Shown in pieces: positions 25,025 to 36,384 of a stretch of DNA of 64,000 nucleotides (position 1 is the first letter of the stretch; each line of letters opens with the position of its first letter). The position numbers were made by a program, and so were the translations under genes. Source of the DNA: Flavobacteriales bacterium (GTDB taxonomy: Bacteria; Bacteroidota; Bacteroidia; UBA10329); the NCBI GenBank assembly GCA_016124845.1, contig WGMW01000026.1, forward strand, positions 1 to 64,000. Reading direction: 5' to 3'. The notes beneath the pieces are model-generated. The model ran no database searches and was not told the origin of the DNA. It saw only the letters and a list, made by a program, of their open reading frames with translations.

Positions 25025-26257
25025 TCAGCTTGCCGGCTGCAAACGGTATTTCAGCAACGCAATGATGTCCTCGCGGCTCATGTCTCCGTTCAGATCCACG
25101 AATTTATCGGCCATCTTTTCGAAATCGTTGAAAAGGATGAGGAAGAAAATCTCAAATGCTTGCGTATCCTGAAAGATCACCGCGCGGTTCTGTTTGTATT
25201 CCTCAATGTGCTTCTCAAAGTTGACGGGATACTCGCGCCAATGCGTTTGCGGACGCTTGTGATGCTCCACATGAAAATCCTCATTGTAAACGTTGTATTG
25301 CCCATCCAAAACCGTGATGCTGTTCTTGTAGATGTTCTTCGGTTCTGACGGGTCGGTCCACGCATGCCACGTGTAGTTGATGGCAGCCAATAGGAAGATA
25401 CAGCTCAGATGCGGAATAAGCAGGTAAGCAAACCCGAACCAGAAGTTGATGCTCATGACCACGGCCATGAATCCATAGAACGCGAGCATGCCGTAAACCA
25501 TCTTTCGGAACTCGGCCATCTTGCCCTTTTTGTAGTGGTAATGCGCCACGGAAATTCCCGTCCAAAACAGCGCAAATTCAAGCAGATAGATCAGGAACCG
25601 CGCTGCGTGCGAGCGGTCGTAGAAAATGGTTGAGGTCACATCATCGGCCGCGTTATCGTGTTTGTGGTGGATGCGCATGTGACCCATTGGGTAACCTTGC
25701 GGCACATGGCCGTAAAGCATGGCCAGAAAATGACCGTGAAAATTATTGAACACCTCAAAGGGTTTCTTGAACATGCCTTTCGGAGTATGTCCTTCCTTAT
25801 GGATCATCGTTGCTACTTGCGAGAAAAACGCGAAGTACGGCCCGTAATTCAGCACGTTATAGGCCAACGCGGCCAACCAGTTTTCCCAGCCCCAATGGTT
25901 GTTGGCATCCAAGTAAACCACCTGGAAGTAGTACGAGCCGATGAACAACAACGGAGCATAGATCCCGATTCCGATGTACGAGAACAGATACGGACTGTCG
26001 CGTTCGTCCTTCATCACTTTTCGCGCCAGCCAAAGTGCGCCTGCATTCAGTTTTTCTGAAAGCCAACGAGCCGGTGCTGTTTTGTACGTCCAACCAATGA
26101 TGCCGACCCAAAGCATGGTCAAAGCAATCACCACAGCCAACCACGGAATGGGCAACAGCAGTATGCTTGTTCCCAGTAGAAAAAGGAAATACTTGAAACG
26201 GAGCGTAAAGGTTTTTCCTTCTGCTGCTTGATTCAGCGTTTGACTTAAATAGGCCAT
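25025..26257 (-). CDS. Fatty acid desaturase family membrane protein
   Basis: This 410-aa integral membrane protein has several hydrophobic helices (YFLFLLGTSILLLPIPWLAV, FLIYLLEFALFWTGISVAH, AVVMSINFWFGFAYLLI). The three di-iron His boxes are visible: HKEGH, HMRIHHKH and HVEHH. These place it with membrane fatty acid desaturases/hydroxylases rather than AlkB. Position and substrate are unknown. Its upstream region carries a perfect dyad (26324-26351) that may be a regulator site. Confidence 0.85.
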   Translation of the reverse strand: MAYLSQTLNQAAEGKTFTLRFKYFLFLLGTSILLLPIPWLAVVIALTMLWVGIIGWTYKTAPARWLSEKLNAGALWLARKVMKDERDSPYLFSYIGIGIYAPLLFIGSYYFQVVYLDANNHWGWENWLAALAYNVLNYGPYFAFFSQVATMIHKEGHTPKGMFKKPFEVFNNFHGHFLAMLYGHVPQGYPMGHMRIHHKHDNAADDVTSTIFYDRSHAARFLIYLLEFALFWTGISVAHYHYKKGKMAEFRKMVYGMLAFYGFMAVVMSINFWFGFAYLLIPHLSCIFLLAAINYTWHAWTDPSEPKNIYKNSITVLDGQYNVYNEDFHVEHHKRPQTHWREYPVNFEKHIEEYKQNRAVIFQDTQAFEIFFLILFNDFEKMADKFVDLNGDMSREDIIALLKYRLQPAS

Positions 26258-26323
26258 TGGTGGAAATAGGATTTAGACGCCCTAAAATAGATGCATGCAT
26301 TGGAATGACAACGGTTTTTGAAC

Positions 26324-26351
26324 GTAATAATTGATTAATGTCAATTATTAC
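26324..26351. promoter_or_regulatory. Perfect 11-bp dyad upstream of the desaturase
   Basis: GTAATAATTGA (26324-26334) is followed after 6 nt by its exact complement TCAATTATTAC (26341-26351), 67 nt upstream of the desaturase start. It is AT-rich without a flanking T-tract, so an operator for a dimeric repressor or activator is more likely than a terminator. Confidence 0.6.
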
Positions 26352-26459
26352 TCAATATTCCCAGATTCAACGGGATAAGCTGCTGTTTTCAAATACCTAC
26401 AAGAGCAGACCGAAGAAGATCGCGCAGGGAATTGATTGTTGCCTATGAATCGGACACAA

Positions 26460-28274
26460 TCATTGCTTCAGAACCACCAAGGTGGAGGTGACTTTCTCAT
26501 TCGACAAACTGAGGATGTATTGACCTGATGGAAAATCGGCCAATGATGCCTGATAGGTGCTTCCTAGAAAAGTTTTATTCATTAGAAGCCTGCCATCCAT
26601 GGCATACAACTGAAGGTTTTTCAGCCCTTCCCAGTCCTGACCTAAAGAAATGTTCAGATAGTCAATTGTAGGATTGGGATATAAACCAACCCCTATCTCT
26701 TCTTTTTCTGAAACGGACGTAAAGCCTTCTAAGCGTGCTATGTAATTGACGGTGGAGTCTTGGAACTCTCCTCCCACATACCATGAATCTTGAAACTTTA
26801 GCACTCTATTAAGTGGAGCCGAAAAAAGTCCATAAGGAGATAACCCATTGGAAATAGCAGAGTAAAGGCCCAGATTTGTTCCGAAATAGAGGCCGAATGG
26901 CTCCATTATGAAATCGCCTGCCAAAAACAATGACTGACCATCAAAGTTTCGAATGTCCCGAACCGATCGAACGGATGAGGTCGCGTTAATTAGGGGTTGA
27001 ACCACTCCATTCAAATAGCGGAACAAAACGGGACCATTGGTTGAGGTTGCCCCATAGTAGCTAATTGAACCGCTTCGATAAACACACTCGATCGTATCGC
27101 AATTGAGATTTGAATAGGTTGTCGGCACATTTGTATAAGGAGATAACTCAAACAGATTTTCTGTAAGATAAGTGGAGTCTCCAAGAACGTAATGGGTTCT
27201 TATTGAATCGAAAGAACCGTAAACCGGGATCGGTAATGAACCGTCACCCATACCGGAAACATGTCCGAAAACCGTTGCCACCAGATTCCAGGAATAGTTG
27301 CCATTATTAATATTGAGTGAATACGACCATATTTCCACGGCTTCATCCAAAGAGTCGGGTTGAACAGCTAAATAATACCGCAAAGGAGCACCGTAACCAG
27401 TAACTCCTATGGCCTTTGGACGGTCCGGAACACCATGGGGAATGAACTGACCATCCGAATCCATACTGATGACCGGACAAGTATCCCCATCAAGTACAAA
27501 ACGTCCGAAGAACGCCAGTTCCCCTGAATAGAAACCAAGCCGCTTCACTCTTCCAGCAAAGGGAACGATAAGAGGCTGTATGGAGGAGCCATCATAAGTG
27601 GCAAGACCCCTGCATAGAACTCCATCAACAGCATCAAAATCTCCCAGAATGTAAATCAATGAATCAGCTGCATTGTCAAATGTTCTGGCAACCACCATTT
27701 CTCTGACCGCTCCGTTAAGATCACCTGTCAACGGTGAAAAAACTGTCTCCACGGGGTAACTTGGCTGTATCCAAGCAAGTTCCTGTTCAGTAAATCCATA
27801 TTGTTTTGCCCATGCTGCCACTCCATCAGTATGGATGTCCACGATATGGTCGTAATTGTATTCTTGCCGAATACGCTGTGCCAACTCTTCGTTTCCGCTT
27901 GCCTGCATCAGGTAACCGACAGCACAATGAGTCTGTTGATGATCAATGAAATAAGGGCGTCTTTCACTATGACCTAAATTCAATGGAAACTTTTCTTCAT
28001 CGGCATAGTGCCACAGTTCGGTCAGAAGCAATTTTTTGGCCTTACTGATGTCAGAGTTCCCTAATGCAAGAATTACATTTTGTAAATGAAATTTAATACG
28101 CTCATTCTCATTCCTGAATCTTATTTGGACATCTGGAACCGCATTCCGGTGATTCGTCCATTGTGAATTAACCTCTAAAAGATGGTCATAGGCAGATGCC
28201 GTTTCTGTGGGTTCCAATGCCTTGACATGTGCTGCAAAAAGGAGCAAGACGAATGTGAAAACAATGCGTGCCAT
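26460..28274 (-). CDS. Secreted protein with T9SS type A sorting domain
   Basis: This 604-aa protein has a signal peptide (MARIVFTFVLLLFAAHVKA) and a C-terminal sorting domain (about 525-604: VGLYPNPTIDYLNISL, LQLYAMDGRLLMNKTF, ADFPSGQYILSLSNE), which directs export by the type IX system and surface attachment. The N-terminal 180 residues are helical with conserved-looking HCAVGYLMQASGNEELAQRI. The middle is a beta-rich repeat region of the propeller type. No catalytic motif is recognised. Confidence 0.82.
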   Translation of the reverse strand: MARIVFTFVLLLFAAHVKALEPTETASAYDHLLEVNSQWTNHRNAVPDVQIRFRNENERIKFHLQNVILALGNSDISKAKKLLLTELWHYADEEKFPLNLGHSERRPYFIDHQQTHCAVGYLMQASGNEELAQRIRQEYNYDHIVDIHTDGVAAWAKQYGFTEQELAWIQPSYPVETVFSPLTGDLNGAVREMVVARTFDNAADSLIYILGDFDAVDGVLCRGLATYDGSSIQPLIVPFAGRVKRLGFYSGELAFFGRFVLDGDTCPVISMDSDGQFIPHGVPDRPKAIGVTGYGAPLRYYLAVQPDSLDEAVEIWSYSLNINNGNYSWNLVATVFGHVSGMGDGSLPIPVYGSFDSIRTHYVLGDSTYLTENLFELSPYTNVPTTYSNLNCDTIECVYRSGSISYYGATSTNGPVLFRYLNGVVQPLINATSSVRSVRDIRNFDGQSLFLAGDFIMEPFGLYFGTNLGLYSAISNGLSPYGLFSAPLNRVLKFQDSWYVGGEFQDSTVNYIARLEGFTSVSEKEEIGVGLYPNPTIDYLNISLGQDWEGLKNLQLYAMDGRLLMNKTFLGSTYQASLADFPSGQYILSLSNEKVTSTLVVLKQ

Positions 28275-28596
28275 GGCTGAGGTTTTGTACGAATTTGGAT
28301 AAAGGACCTTTCAACTCCAAACCAATTATGGCAGGAAAATTACACCTCTAAAACGCATGTTGTTGCTCTATTGCACTTCCAAGGAAACGAGAAATCTCTA
28401 CCTTAAAACCAACCAATGGACTGAACTGATGAGACGCTTCCTATCGTCAGCGAAGCAGGTGGCGAGCAGCGAATGGAAGTGTGAGACCTTGCTTTATGAT
28501 TAGGGTTGGGTGATGGAACGGTTGAATTGACCTGAATAAAGAGACCTCCAAGGCTTTGAAACCTCGGAGGAGATTGCTACTGGTCTCTCGACCCTA
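28275..28596. other. Intergenic region, no gene seen
   Basis: This 322-nt stretch separates the T9SS protein start from the stop of the tail-collar giant. It holds the terminator at 28530-28571 and, near 28430-28490, GC-rich sequence resembling a decayed dispersed repeat. No ORF with coding character was found. Confidence 0.6.
28530..28571 (-). terminator. Intrinsic terminator of the 2521-aa collagen-like gene
   Basis: On the minus strand CCTCCGAGG - TTTCAAAG - CCTTGGAGG forms a nine-base stem with one mismatch, followed by TCTCTTTATT. It lies 26 nt after the stop of the giant gene. Confidence 0.7.
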
Positions 28597-31500
28597 TCAT
28601 CTGGCCTTGATGATAAAATGCACGCCATAGTAGGGAGGCATGTTATTGTGAGCTGCCCCACCACCGGTGGATCCGGTGCTTTCTGTGGTTCCCGTGCCTG
28701 CGAAATCGGAGGCTCCGTTGTTGCTTCCGCTGAATGAGCGCTGTGTATATTCAAGTCCGTGGCTATGTGCGGGCATTTCATTGATGGTAAGCGTTACCTT
28801 CTCCTCACCACCCGTGCTTTTCAACGGCCGTGCAGTTTCACCGATATTGACCACATCCTGCGCTCCGAGCGGGAACCTTCTTCTCAGATCGGGCACGGAG
28901 GTGGCACTAAGAAGCGCGTTCAAGGCCGGATAGGTGGCAGGATCGAAGCTGCTGCCATCGCAGATCAACCAGCCGTCAGGTGGAGTTTCCGTTATCCACA
29001 TCTGAATACAACCGACAGGTACAGCAGGTTGCCAACTGGCATTTCCGTTGGCATCGCTGGTAAGTACGCGACCGTCTGCCTCCGTGCCATCAACATATTG
29101 GAGGGTACCGACCACATCCAGCGTAGCACTTGGCGCAGATATGCCAAGACCCGTGTTGCCATTCTTCAAAACCACCAATGCATCCGATCTGCCAGAATTG
29201 CCTGTTCCATTTCCAACGGTTAAGAGACGGTCAGATGCGTTCCATCCCGTAGAGCTACTCGGAGTGTAGTTTGTATTGTAGCGACCAATGGTGGTTTCGT
29301 ATGCGGACGGGGCCGTTGTTTCACTTCCCATGGCAGTGGAATAGTCTCCACTGGCCGCTGTATGATATCCGGTGGCGGTGGAATATTCACCGCTGGCTGT
29401 TGTTTGTACTCCCATGGCGGTAGATGCCCCCCCACTGGCCGTTGTCTGTCTCCCCATTGCGGTGGATGATCCTCCACTGGCCGTTGCGTCTCTTCCCATG
29501 GCGGTGGAAGCGTATCCACTGGCAATTGTATTGTTGCCCATAGCTGTAGTATAGGTATTACTGGCTGTTGTATAGCCCCCTAAGGCTGTGGAATAGTCTC
29601 CACTGGCCGTTGTCCCAACTCCCAAGGCGGTGGAGATATCACCACTGGCCGTTGCCAGATTCCCCAAAGCGACCGAACCATTTCCAGTAGCCTTGGTATT
29701 CTTTCCCATAGCAATACTGCTGATCCCGAGACTATCGGCATCCCACTTCGCACTTTGAACCTGTCCGGCCCGGAAAGCCCCCTTGCTTTTATCAAAGAAA
29801 AAACGGTTGTCGTGTTGGGTATTCCCGTCATCATCCAGTTGAGTTGAGCCGAAGACAAAATCGTCTGTGGTTGCATCTACCGCATTTCCCGGTAGCACAA
29901 CTCCGCCAAGCGTATCGAAAACCATTGGAGAGGAAGTGGCCGCTTGCCATGTGGCCGTACCGTTGGCATCGCTTGTCATGACATAACCTGCCTGTTGGTT
30001 GCCGTCCACCATGCGGATGTTGCCCACTACATGCAGTTTATCGGCAGGAGTTGTGACACCGATACCCACATTGACCGCAGATGCGCCCGTTCCGCCCAGC
30101 ACCAATGAGTTGCTGGCACCTACCTTGGCATTGGCCCCAATGGCCGTTGCATTGGTCAACTGAGTGGAGGTGGACAGACTGGCACTAAAGCCCAAGAACG
30201 TATTATTGCTTCCTGAAGTGTTGTAGTTGCTTCCTGAATTGTCATAACCGGCCCACACACCGACAGCTGTATTATGGCTTCCCGTAGTGTTCTCCTTAAG
30301 AGCAGACACTCCGACCGAAACATTTTCGAAACCCTCTGTGGTGTTGGTCAATGCCCAGAACCCCACACCCGTATTGCTATTACCTGTGTAAGAGAGTGCA
30401 TTGCTTCCTACCGCGCCCGCACCTATGGCGGTATTGTTCACTGCATTTCCTTTGGATAATGCCTTGCTACCCACAGCTGTATTTGATGTGGCAGTAGTTA
30501 CCTGCTGTCCGGAAGTGTAACCGATAAAGACATTTTCATTATTGGAAAGGTCATCGTTCTGACCGGCCGACTGTCCAATGAATATAGACCTTCCGGTATT
30601 CAATACATTCAACCTGCCTGCATTCATATTGAAGTACTCAACACCTGCCATATCGAACCGGATAATGTCCTCATCTGCACTTTCCTCCACTTGAATTTTG
30701 GTATCGCCATTGGCATCGGAAATAATGCTCATGGTATCGGTAGCAGACGCTTGATATTGTTGCCAACTCGCATTGCCACTGCCATCACTGGTAAGCACAT
30801 AACCCTCAGCTTGTGTGCCATCCTGGTATTTAAACTTACCTACTATATGCAAAGTAGCATCAGGTGTAGAGATTCCAATACCTGTGTTTCCATTTTTCAG
30901 GACGACCAAAGCATCGGAAAGATTTGTAGAAGATGTACCTTTCCCGATGGTGAAGAGGCGGTCGGCTGCGTTCCATAAATTGGAATCAGCCGGAGTGTAG
31001 ATGGTATTAAACCTTCCTATGGTGGTTTCGTATCCGGAAGGAGCCGTTGTTTGGTTTCCCATTGCGGTGGAATAGGCTCCACTGGCTGTTGTTACAGTTC
31101 CCATGGTAGTGGAATTGATACCACTTGCCGTTGTTTGATACCCCATGGCGGTGGAATAGGAGCCACTGGCATTTGAATTAATTCCCATGGCGGTAGAAGT
31201 GCCTCCACTGGCTGTTGTATGAAATCCTATGGCGGTGGAATTGTTTCCAGCAGCCGTTGCTTGATTCCCCGTGGCAAAGGAATTGTTCCCACTGGCCGTT
31301 GTATTATTTCCCAAGGCTGTGGAAGTAGTTCCACTGGAAATTGTATTATTCCCTATTGAGGTGGAATAATGTCCACTGGACATTGCACCTTTCCCCATTG
31401 AGATGGAATAGAGTCCACTGGCGGTTGTTACTGTCCCAATGGCGGTAGAATAGTCTCCATTGGCCGTTGTTTGATACCCTATGGCGGTGGAATAAGTTCC

Positions 31501-34500
31501 AATCGCCTTAGTATTGTATCCCATAGCAATACTGCTGGTTCCGAGACTATCGGCATCCCAATTCACGTTCGTAACCTGTCCGGCCCGAAAAGCTCCCTTG
31601 CTTTTGTCAAAGAAGAAACGGCTGTCGTGGTCCGTATTTCCGTCATCATTCAGTTGGGTGGAGCCGAAAACGAAGTCAGCTGTGGTTTCATTTACCGCAC
31701 TTCCGGGTATGACCACACCACCCACGGTATCGAAAACCATCGGGAAGGAAGGTGTAGTAGCCGCCTGCCAACTTGCATTACCTGCACTATCGCTGGTAAG
31801 AACGTAGCCATCGGCCTGCGTACCATCAGCAATCTGCAAGGAGCCTTCCACTTCCACATCGCCATTGAAACGGAGCAGGTCATTGTCAAACTCTCCATAT
31901 ATCAAGGGGGTGGTAGAGTTTGAGTTTTCGATGTAAAGTTTGTTTGACCCCGTTTCATTCATTGCGGAATAGGTTCCGAGGAAAATGTTGTCTGAGCCAT
32001 TGTTCGCTGCTCCGGACAGCGTTCCAATGAATATGTTGCCCGATCCCTGATTGGAACTGCCACTCAGGCCACCAATGGCCACATTGTACTGCCCTGATGA
32101 GTTGGAATGGAGGGCTTCCCGGCCAACGGCCACGTTGAAATCACCGCTGGACATGCTTTTCAACGACCTCATTCCAATTCCCACATTACTGACACCGACC
32201 CCTATGTCCTTTCCGGCCTCGTAACCGACCAGAACATTGAAAGAGCCATACGTAGGGGTCGACTGGCCAATGGCAACCGATCTGAATATGTTCTTCACCT
32301 GAATTCTGCCCACATCATCTATCACAAGCACTTCTTTTCCGCCCACATCCACACGGATGGTGTCCTCATCCGCAGTTTCCTCTACTTGGATCTTGGTATC
32401 GCCATTGGCATCGGAAATAATGCTCATGGTATCGTTAGCAGACGCTTGATATTGTTGCCATGTGGCATTTCCTGCACTATCGCTGGTAAGGATGTAGCCA
32501 TCGGCCTGCGTGCCATCCTGGTATTTCATTTTACCTACCAAGTGGAAGGTGGTATCAGGTGTTGAGGTGCCAATACCTACATTGGCGTTATAGCCCAGCA
32601 CTATACTGTTGCTTTTGGCGACCGTGGCATTGGCCCCAATGGCGGTGGCATTGGTGAGGTTGCCGCTGGCCACATCTGCAAAGTGTCCCACGGCCGTATT
32701 GTATGTTCCGGTAGTGTTTGAACCCAATGCCCACATTCCAAAACCTGTGTTATTCTCTCCGGTGGTGTTGCTGTAAAGTGATTGGTAGCCAAAAGACGAG
32801 TTGTTGCTTGCAGTACTGTACCTCTGCGATAAATTGCCGAAGGCACTGTTGGCAACACCATTCACATTATCAGCAAGAACCTCCGATCCGAAAGCACTGT
32901 TCTCATACGCGTTGGTGGCATTCTCCATTACTCTGTAACCTACCGCTGTATTATCGTTGGCCAGAGAATTACTCAATGCATTATAACCAATGGCCACACT
33001 TTGATAAGTTGATTCACCTTCCTTTAGCGCATTCTCGCCAACACCCACGTTTTGATTACCGTTGAAATAACTATTCAGGCCTGCATTATTGCCAATAAAT
33101 ACGTTACCTCCTGTATTGACCACTTCCAACCTTCCACTGTCCATCCGGAAGAACTCCGTGCCCGCCATGTCAAAGCGGATGATGTCCTCATCAGGGCTTT
33201 CTTCCACTTGTATCATGGTGTTGCCATCCGCATCCGAAATGATGCTCATGGTATCGGTAGCAGACGCTTGAGATTGTTGCCATGTGGCATTTCCTGCACT
33301 ATCGCTGGTAAGGATGTAGCCATCGGCCTGTGTGCCATCCTGGTATTTCATCTTACCGATCAGGTGGAAGGTCGTGTCGGGTGTGTTTGTGCCAAGTCCT
33401 GCATTACCGTTTTTAAGTATGACCAACGCGTTGGCGCGGATGCTGGGATCTTGCCCGATACCGAATGTAAAGGCTGGGTCGGTGGGCACCCAAGCACTTG
33501 CCGACACCCCGGGTATAGTATCGTTAAAGCTGCCGAATACCATTTCCTGATACGAATTGGCAATCAGCCAATAACCGAGGGCGAAAGTTTGCGTGGCATT
33601 TAAACTGTTTGAGGCGCCCATACCGAACGACCAACCGGAATTATCGGTATTGGTTTCACCGATCACGTATGATTGATATCCACTTACGGTGTTGCCTCTG
33701 CCAAAGGCGTAACTGCGAAAACTGTTGACCGTGTTGCCGGCACCAAAGATGCCGGAACTGCCTTGGGCGTTATTGCCGGCTTCCAACGTGTTGTTGTAGC
33801 CCACAATAGTGGAGAACCGTCCATTGAGCTGATTGACATGCCCCAATACACTGCTGAATATGGAAGTGTAATCGGTCCCGACCGAATTGAACATTCCAAT
33901 TGCAATTCCCGGAGCGGAGTTTACGCTGTCCATCAGACCGATGGCCACCGTTCCACTACCGCTTGCAAAGCTGTTGAGTCCGGCAGCAAAACCGCTACCC
34001 GTGGCGTAGTTGCTGTTGTTCTGATAGATGGCACTTCCGTTCACGATCCAGTCGCTATCGTTAATGGCCGAAATGGTATCGTTGCTGATGGTGATGTTAT
34101 CGCCTGCAATGTATGTACCTGCTGGGCCTGTTGCCCCCGTTGCGCCAGCGGCACCTGTCAAGCCTGTCGGCCCGGTCACTCCTTGAATTCCCTGTGCTCC
34201 CGTTGGACCTGTCGCCCCGTCAGCACCGTTTGAACCGGCCGCTCCGGTCGGACCCTGTGGGCCTGTTGCGCCCGTTGCACCAGCGGCACCCGTCAAACCT
34301 GTCGGCCCGGTCACTCCTTGAATTCCCTGTGCGCCTGTTGGACCTATCGCCCCGTCAGCACCGTTTGAACCGGCCACTCCGGTAGGACCCTGTGGGCCTG
34401 TTGCCCCCGTTGCACCTGCGGCACCTGTCAAGCCTGTCGGCCCGGTCACTCCTTGAATTCCCTGTGCGCCTGTTGGACCTGTTGCCCCGTCAGCACCGTT

Positions 34501-36162
34501 TGAACCTGCCGCTCCGGTCGGACCCTGTGGGCCTGTTGCGCCATCGGCACCCGCCAAGCCTGTCGGTCCGGTCACTCCTTGAATTCCCTGTGCGCCTGTT
34601 GGACCCGTTGCCCCGTCAGCACCGTTTGAACCGGCCGCTCCGGTCGGGCCCTGCGGACCTGTTGGACCTGTTGCGCCACCGGCACCGTTTGAACCTGCCG
34701 CTCCGGTAGGACCCTGTGGACCTGTTGCGCCCGTTGCGCCATCGGCACCCGCCAAGCCTGTCGGCCCGGTCACTCCTTGAATTCCCTGCGCGCCTGTTGG
34801 ACCTATCGCCCCGTCAGCACCGTTTGAACCGGCCACTCCGGTAGGACCCTGTGGGCCTGTCGCGCCTGTTGCGCCATCGGCACCCGCCAAGCCTGTCGGT
34901 CCGGTCACTCCTTGAACACCCTGTGCACCTGTTGGACCTGTCGCACCGTCAGCACCGTTTGAACCTACCGCTCCGGTAGGACCCTGTGGGCCTGTCGCGC
35001 CTGTTGCGCCATCGGCACCCGTCAAACCTGTCGGCCCGGTCACTCCTTGAATTCCCTGCGCGCCTGTTGGACCTGTCGCCCCGTCAGCACCGTTTGAACC
35101 TGCCGATCCGGTCGGACCCTGTGGACCTGTTGCGCCCGTTGCGCCAGCGGCACCTGTCAAGCCTGTCGGTCCGGTCACTCCTTGAATTCCCTGCGCGCCT
35201 GTTGGACCTGTTGCCCCATCAGCACCGTTTGAACCTGCCGCTCCGGTCGGACCCTGCGGGCCTGTTGCGCCCGTTGCACCATCGGCACCCGCCAAACCTG
35301 TTGGCCCGGTCACTCCTTGAATTCCCTGCGCGCCTGTTGGACCTGTTGCCCCGTCAGCACCGTTTGAACCTGCCGCTCCGGTCGGACCCTGTGGGCCTGT
35401 TGCGCCATCGGCACCCGCCAAACCTGTCGGTCCGGTCAGTCCTTGAACACCCTGTGCACCTGTTGGACCTGTTGCCCCGTCAGCACCATTTGAACCTGCC
35501 GCTCCGGTCGGACCCTGTGGGCCTGTTGCGCCCGTTGCGCCATCGGCACCCGTCAAGCCTGTCGGCCCGATCACTCCTTGAACACCCTGCGCGCCCGTTG
35601 GACCTGTCGCACCGTCAGCACCATTTGAACCTGCCGCTCCGGTCGGACCCTGTGGGCCTGTTGCGCCATCGGCACCCGCCAAGCCTGTCGGCCCGGTCAC
35701 TCCTTGAACACCCTGCGCGCCTGTTGGACCAGTTGTCCCACCATTGCCCGAAGTTTCGGCATACAACGCATATGGCACCGAAAGCAATTGTGATACCCCC
35801 ATGCTCTGGTAGTTCGTTCCACCTGAGGGATCCATGCTCACTTCCAGAAAATACGGGCCATTGCTCCAATCCACCGAGTTCAATGTGGATATGAGTGGAG
35901 TACCCGTACCTACGTGAAGATTGAAAAGCCCAAACTGGTTGGTGGTGGCAACATGGCTTTCACTGAAGATAATGATCCCTGTTGCGGTGGTCTGCCGAAG
36001 ATCCATCCGCAAACCGATGTTCTGGTTGGCGAGGATGTTTCCGCCATTGTCTCGGGCAACGCCCTGGTAATTGAATGCCTGAGGCGCTTGCGCCATGGCA
36101 TAATTAATAATTAGGAATGATGAATTGAGAATAAGGATGGTTAGGTAAAGAAGCTTTTTCAT
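28597..36162 (-). CDS. Giant collagen-like fibre protein with YadA-head-like repeats and phage tail-collar tip (2521 aa)
   Basis: Start is ATG 36162 ([20 protein letters not shown], signal peptide). Order: a shared N-terminal domain (about 26-140, [20 protein letters not shown] to [13 protein letters not shown]); a Gly-X-Y collagen-like stalk (about 143-686, with [17 protein letters not shown] and [10 protein letters not shown] units); left-handed-helix/YadA-head-like repeats (STAMGxxTTASG and AIGxxA); three or more copies of a [20 protein letters not shown] module; and finally a Phage Tail Collar domain (about 2385-2521: [45 protein letters not shown]). There is no T9SS domain. It probably forms a trimeric surface fibre; the ligand is unknown. 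It ends in a terminator and is divergent from the 502-aa gene. Confidence 0.88.
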   Translation of the reverse strand: MKKLLYLTILILNSSFLIINYAMAQAPQAFNYQGVARDNGGNILANQNIGLRMDLRQTTATGIIIFSESHVATTNQFGLFNLHVGTGTPLISTLNSVDWSNGPYFLEVSMDPSGGTNYQSMGVSQLLSVPYALYAETSGNGGTTGPTGAQGVQGVTGPTGLAGADGATGPQGPTGAAGSNGADGATGPTGAQGVQGVIGPTGLTGADGATGATGPQGPTGAAGSNGADGATGPTGAQGVQGLTGPTGLAGADGATGPQGPTGAAGSNGADGATGPTGAQGIQGVTGPTGLAGADGATGATGPQGPTGAAGSNGADGATGPTGAQGIQGVTGPTGLTGAAGATGATGPQGPTGSAGSNGADGATGPTGAQGIQGVTGPTGLTGADGATGATGPQGPTGAVGSNGADGATGPTGAQGVQGVTGPTGLAGADGATGATGPQGPTGVAGSNGADGAIGPTGAQGIQGVTGPTGLAGADGATGATGPQGPTGAAGSNGAGGATGPTGPQGPTGAAGSNGADGATGPTGAQGIQGVTGPTGLAGADGATGPQGPTGAAGSNGADGATGPTGAQGIQGVTGPTGLTGAAGATGATGPQGPTGVAGSNGADGAIGPTGAQGIQGVTGPTGLTGAAGATGATGPQGPTGAAGSNGADGATGPTGAQGIQGVTGPTGLTGAAGATGATGPAGTYIAGDNITISNDTISAINDSDWIVNGSAIYQNNSNYATGSGFAAGLNSFASGSGTVAIGLMDSVNSAPGIAIGMFNSVGTDYTSIFSSVLGHVNQLNGRFSTIVGYNNTLEAGNNAQGSSGIFGAGNTVNSFRSYAFGRGNTVSGYQSYVIGETNTDNSGWSFGMGASNSLNATQTFALGYWLIANSYQEMVFGSFNDTIPGVSASAWVPTDPAFTFGIGQDPSIRANALVILKNGNAGLGTNTPDTTFHLIGKMKYQDGTQADGYILTSDSAGNATWQQSQASATDTMSIISDADGNTMIQVEESPDEDIIRFDMAGTEFFRMDSGRLEVVNTGGNVFIGNNAGLNSYFNGNQNVGVGENALKEGESTYQSVAIGYNALSNSLANDNTAVGYRVMENATNAYENSAFGSEVLADNVNGVANSAFGNLSQRYSTASNNSSFGYQSLYSNTTGENNTGFGMWALGSNTTGTYNTAVGHFADVASGNLTNATAIGANATVAKSNSIVLGYNANVGIGTSTPDTTFHLVGKMKYQDGTQADGYILTSDSAGNATWQQYQASANDTMSIISDANGDTKIQVEETADEDTIRVDVGGKEVLVIDDVGRIQVKNIFRSVAIGQSTPTYGSFNVLVGYEAGKDIGVGVSNVGIGMRSLKSMSSGDFNVAVGREALHSNSSGQYNVAIGGLSGSSNQGSGNIFIGTLSGAANNGSDNIFLGTYSAMNETGSNKLYIENSNSTTPLIYGEFDNDLLRFNGDVEVEGSLQIADGTQADGYVLTSDSAGNASWQAATTPSFPMVFDTVGGVVIPGSAVNETTADFVFGSTQLNDDGNTDHDSRFFFDKSKGAFRAGQVTNVNWDADSLGTSSIAMGYNTKAIGTYSTAIGYQTTANGDYSTAIGTVTTASGLYSISMGKGAMSSGHYSTSIGNNTISSGTTSTALGNNTTASGNNSFATGNQATAAGNNSTAIGFHTTASGGTSTAMGINSNASGSYSTAMGYQTTASGINSTTMGTVTTASGAYSTAMGNQTTAPSGYETTIGRFNTIYTPADSNLWNAADRLFTIGKGTSSTNLSDALVVLKNGNTGIGISTPDATLHIVGKFKYQDGTQAEGYVLTSDGSGNASWQQYQASATDTMSIISDANGDTKIQVEESADEDIIRFDMAGVEYFNMNAGRLNVLNTGRSIFIGQSAGQNDDLSNNENVFIGYTSGQQVTTATSNTAVGSKALSKGNAVNNTAIGAGAVGSNALSYTGNSNTGVGFWALTNTTEGFENVSVGVSALKENTTGSHNTAVGVWAGYDNSGSNYNTSGSNNTFLGFSASLSTSTQLTNATAIGANAKVGASNSLVLGGTGASAVNVGIGVTTPADKLHVVGNIRMVDGNQQAGYVMTSDANGTATWQAATSSPMVFDTLGGVVLPGNAVDATTDDFVFGSTQLDDDGNTQHDNRFFFDKSKGAFRAGQVQSAKWDADSLGISSIAMGKNTKATGNGSVALGNLATASGDISTALGVGTTASGDYSTALGGYTTASNTYTTAMGNNTIASGYASTAMGRDATASGGSSTAMGRQTTASGGASTAMGVQTTASGEYSTATGYHTAASGDYSTAMGSETTAPSAYETTIGRYNTNYTPSSSTGWNASDRLLTVGNGTGNSGRSDALVVLKNGNTGLGISAPSATLDVVGTLQYVDGTEADGRVLTSDANGNASWQPAVPVGCIQMWITETPPDGWLICDGSSFDPATYPALNALLSATSVPDLRRRFPLGAQDVVNIGETARPLKSTGGEEKVTLTINEMPAHSHGLEYTQRSFSGSNNGASDFAGTGTTESTGSTGGGAAHNNMPPYYGVHFIIKAR
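32420..32535 (-). repeat. 116-bp internal duplicate (unit 1) in the 2521-aa gene
   Basis: This block matches 33242-33357 with four differences in 116 positions by eye (offset 822 nt). It encodes the [20 protein letters not shown] module and flanks. It is far more similar than the surrounding modules, which points to recent duplication or gene conversion. Confidence 0.85.
33242..33357 (-). repeat. 116-bp internal duplicate (unit 2) in the 2521-aa gene
   Basis: Partner of 32420-32535. A third, more diverged copy of part of the same module lies near 30720-30840, and related ones occur in the other two fibre genes. Confidence 0.85.
34105..35740 (-). repeat. Collagen-like Gly-X-Y coding repeat array
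   Basis: It has about 180 Gly-X-Y triplets in long units of 15 triplets (135 bp) or 14 triplets (126 bp), differing by one GAT triplet. Within a unit the order is GPTGAQG(I/V)QG, VTGPTGL(A/T)G, A(D/A)[13 protein letters not shown](A/V)AGSNG and ADGAT. Length variation between units indicates slippage or recombination. Confidence 0.9.
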
Positions 36163-36240
36163 GTACGGGTAAGGCTTGATCAAATCGACCCGAAAGGTAG
36201 CCTCCACCTGCTACAACAAAGAGGAAAAAATCTCTCCTGC

Positions 36241-36333
36241 ACCGAACGTTCAAGGTGTTCATTCCTCACAGCATTCCTATTATTACTGAATCGTCTATCT
36301 GTTTAGAAAGGATGAAAAATGACCGAACGTTCA
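36241..36333. promoter_or_regulatory. Two copies of ACCGAACGTTCA in a divergent promoter region
   Basis: ACCGAACGTTCA occurs at 36241-36252 and again at 36322-36333, exact and 81 bp apart (near eight helical turns). Each contains the palindrome GAACGTTC. They lie between the starts of the giant fibre gene (36162) and the 502-aa gene (36385), so a single regulator could control both. Function is inferred. Confidence 0.5.
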
Positions 36334-36384
36334 CAGCAATTCATTAGGGGTGGCCGAAATAACGATTAGGTTACATTTGGTAAC

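Noticed and set aside
28430-28495. Resemblance of GAGACGCTTCC...GTGTGAGACC to the element before hisG
   Set aside because: Only short scattered matches (TGAGACC, CGAAGC). Not enough to call the same repeat family.
34986-35894. 302-codon plus-strand frame with LPRQHRLN / [11 protein letters not shown] repeats
   Set aside because: Antisense shadow of the collagen stalk of the 2521-aa protein; no start context and no domain.
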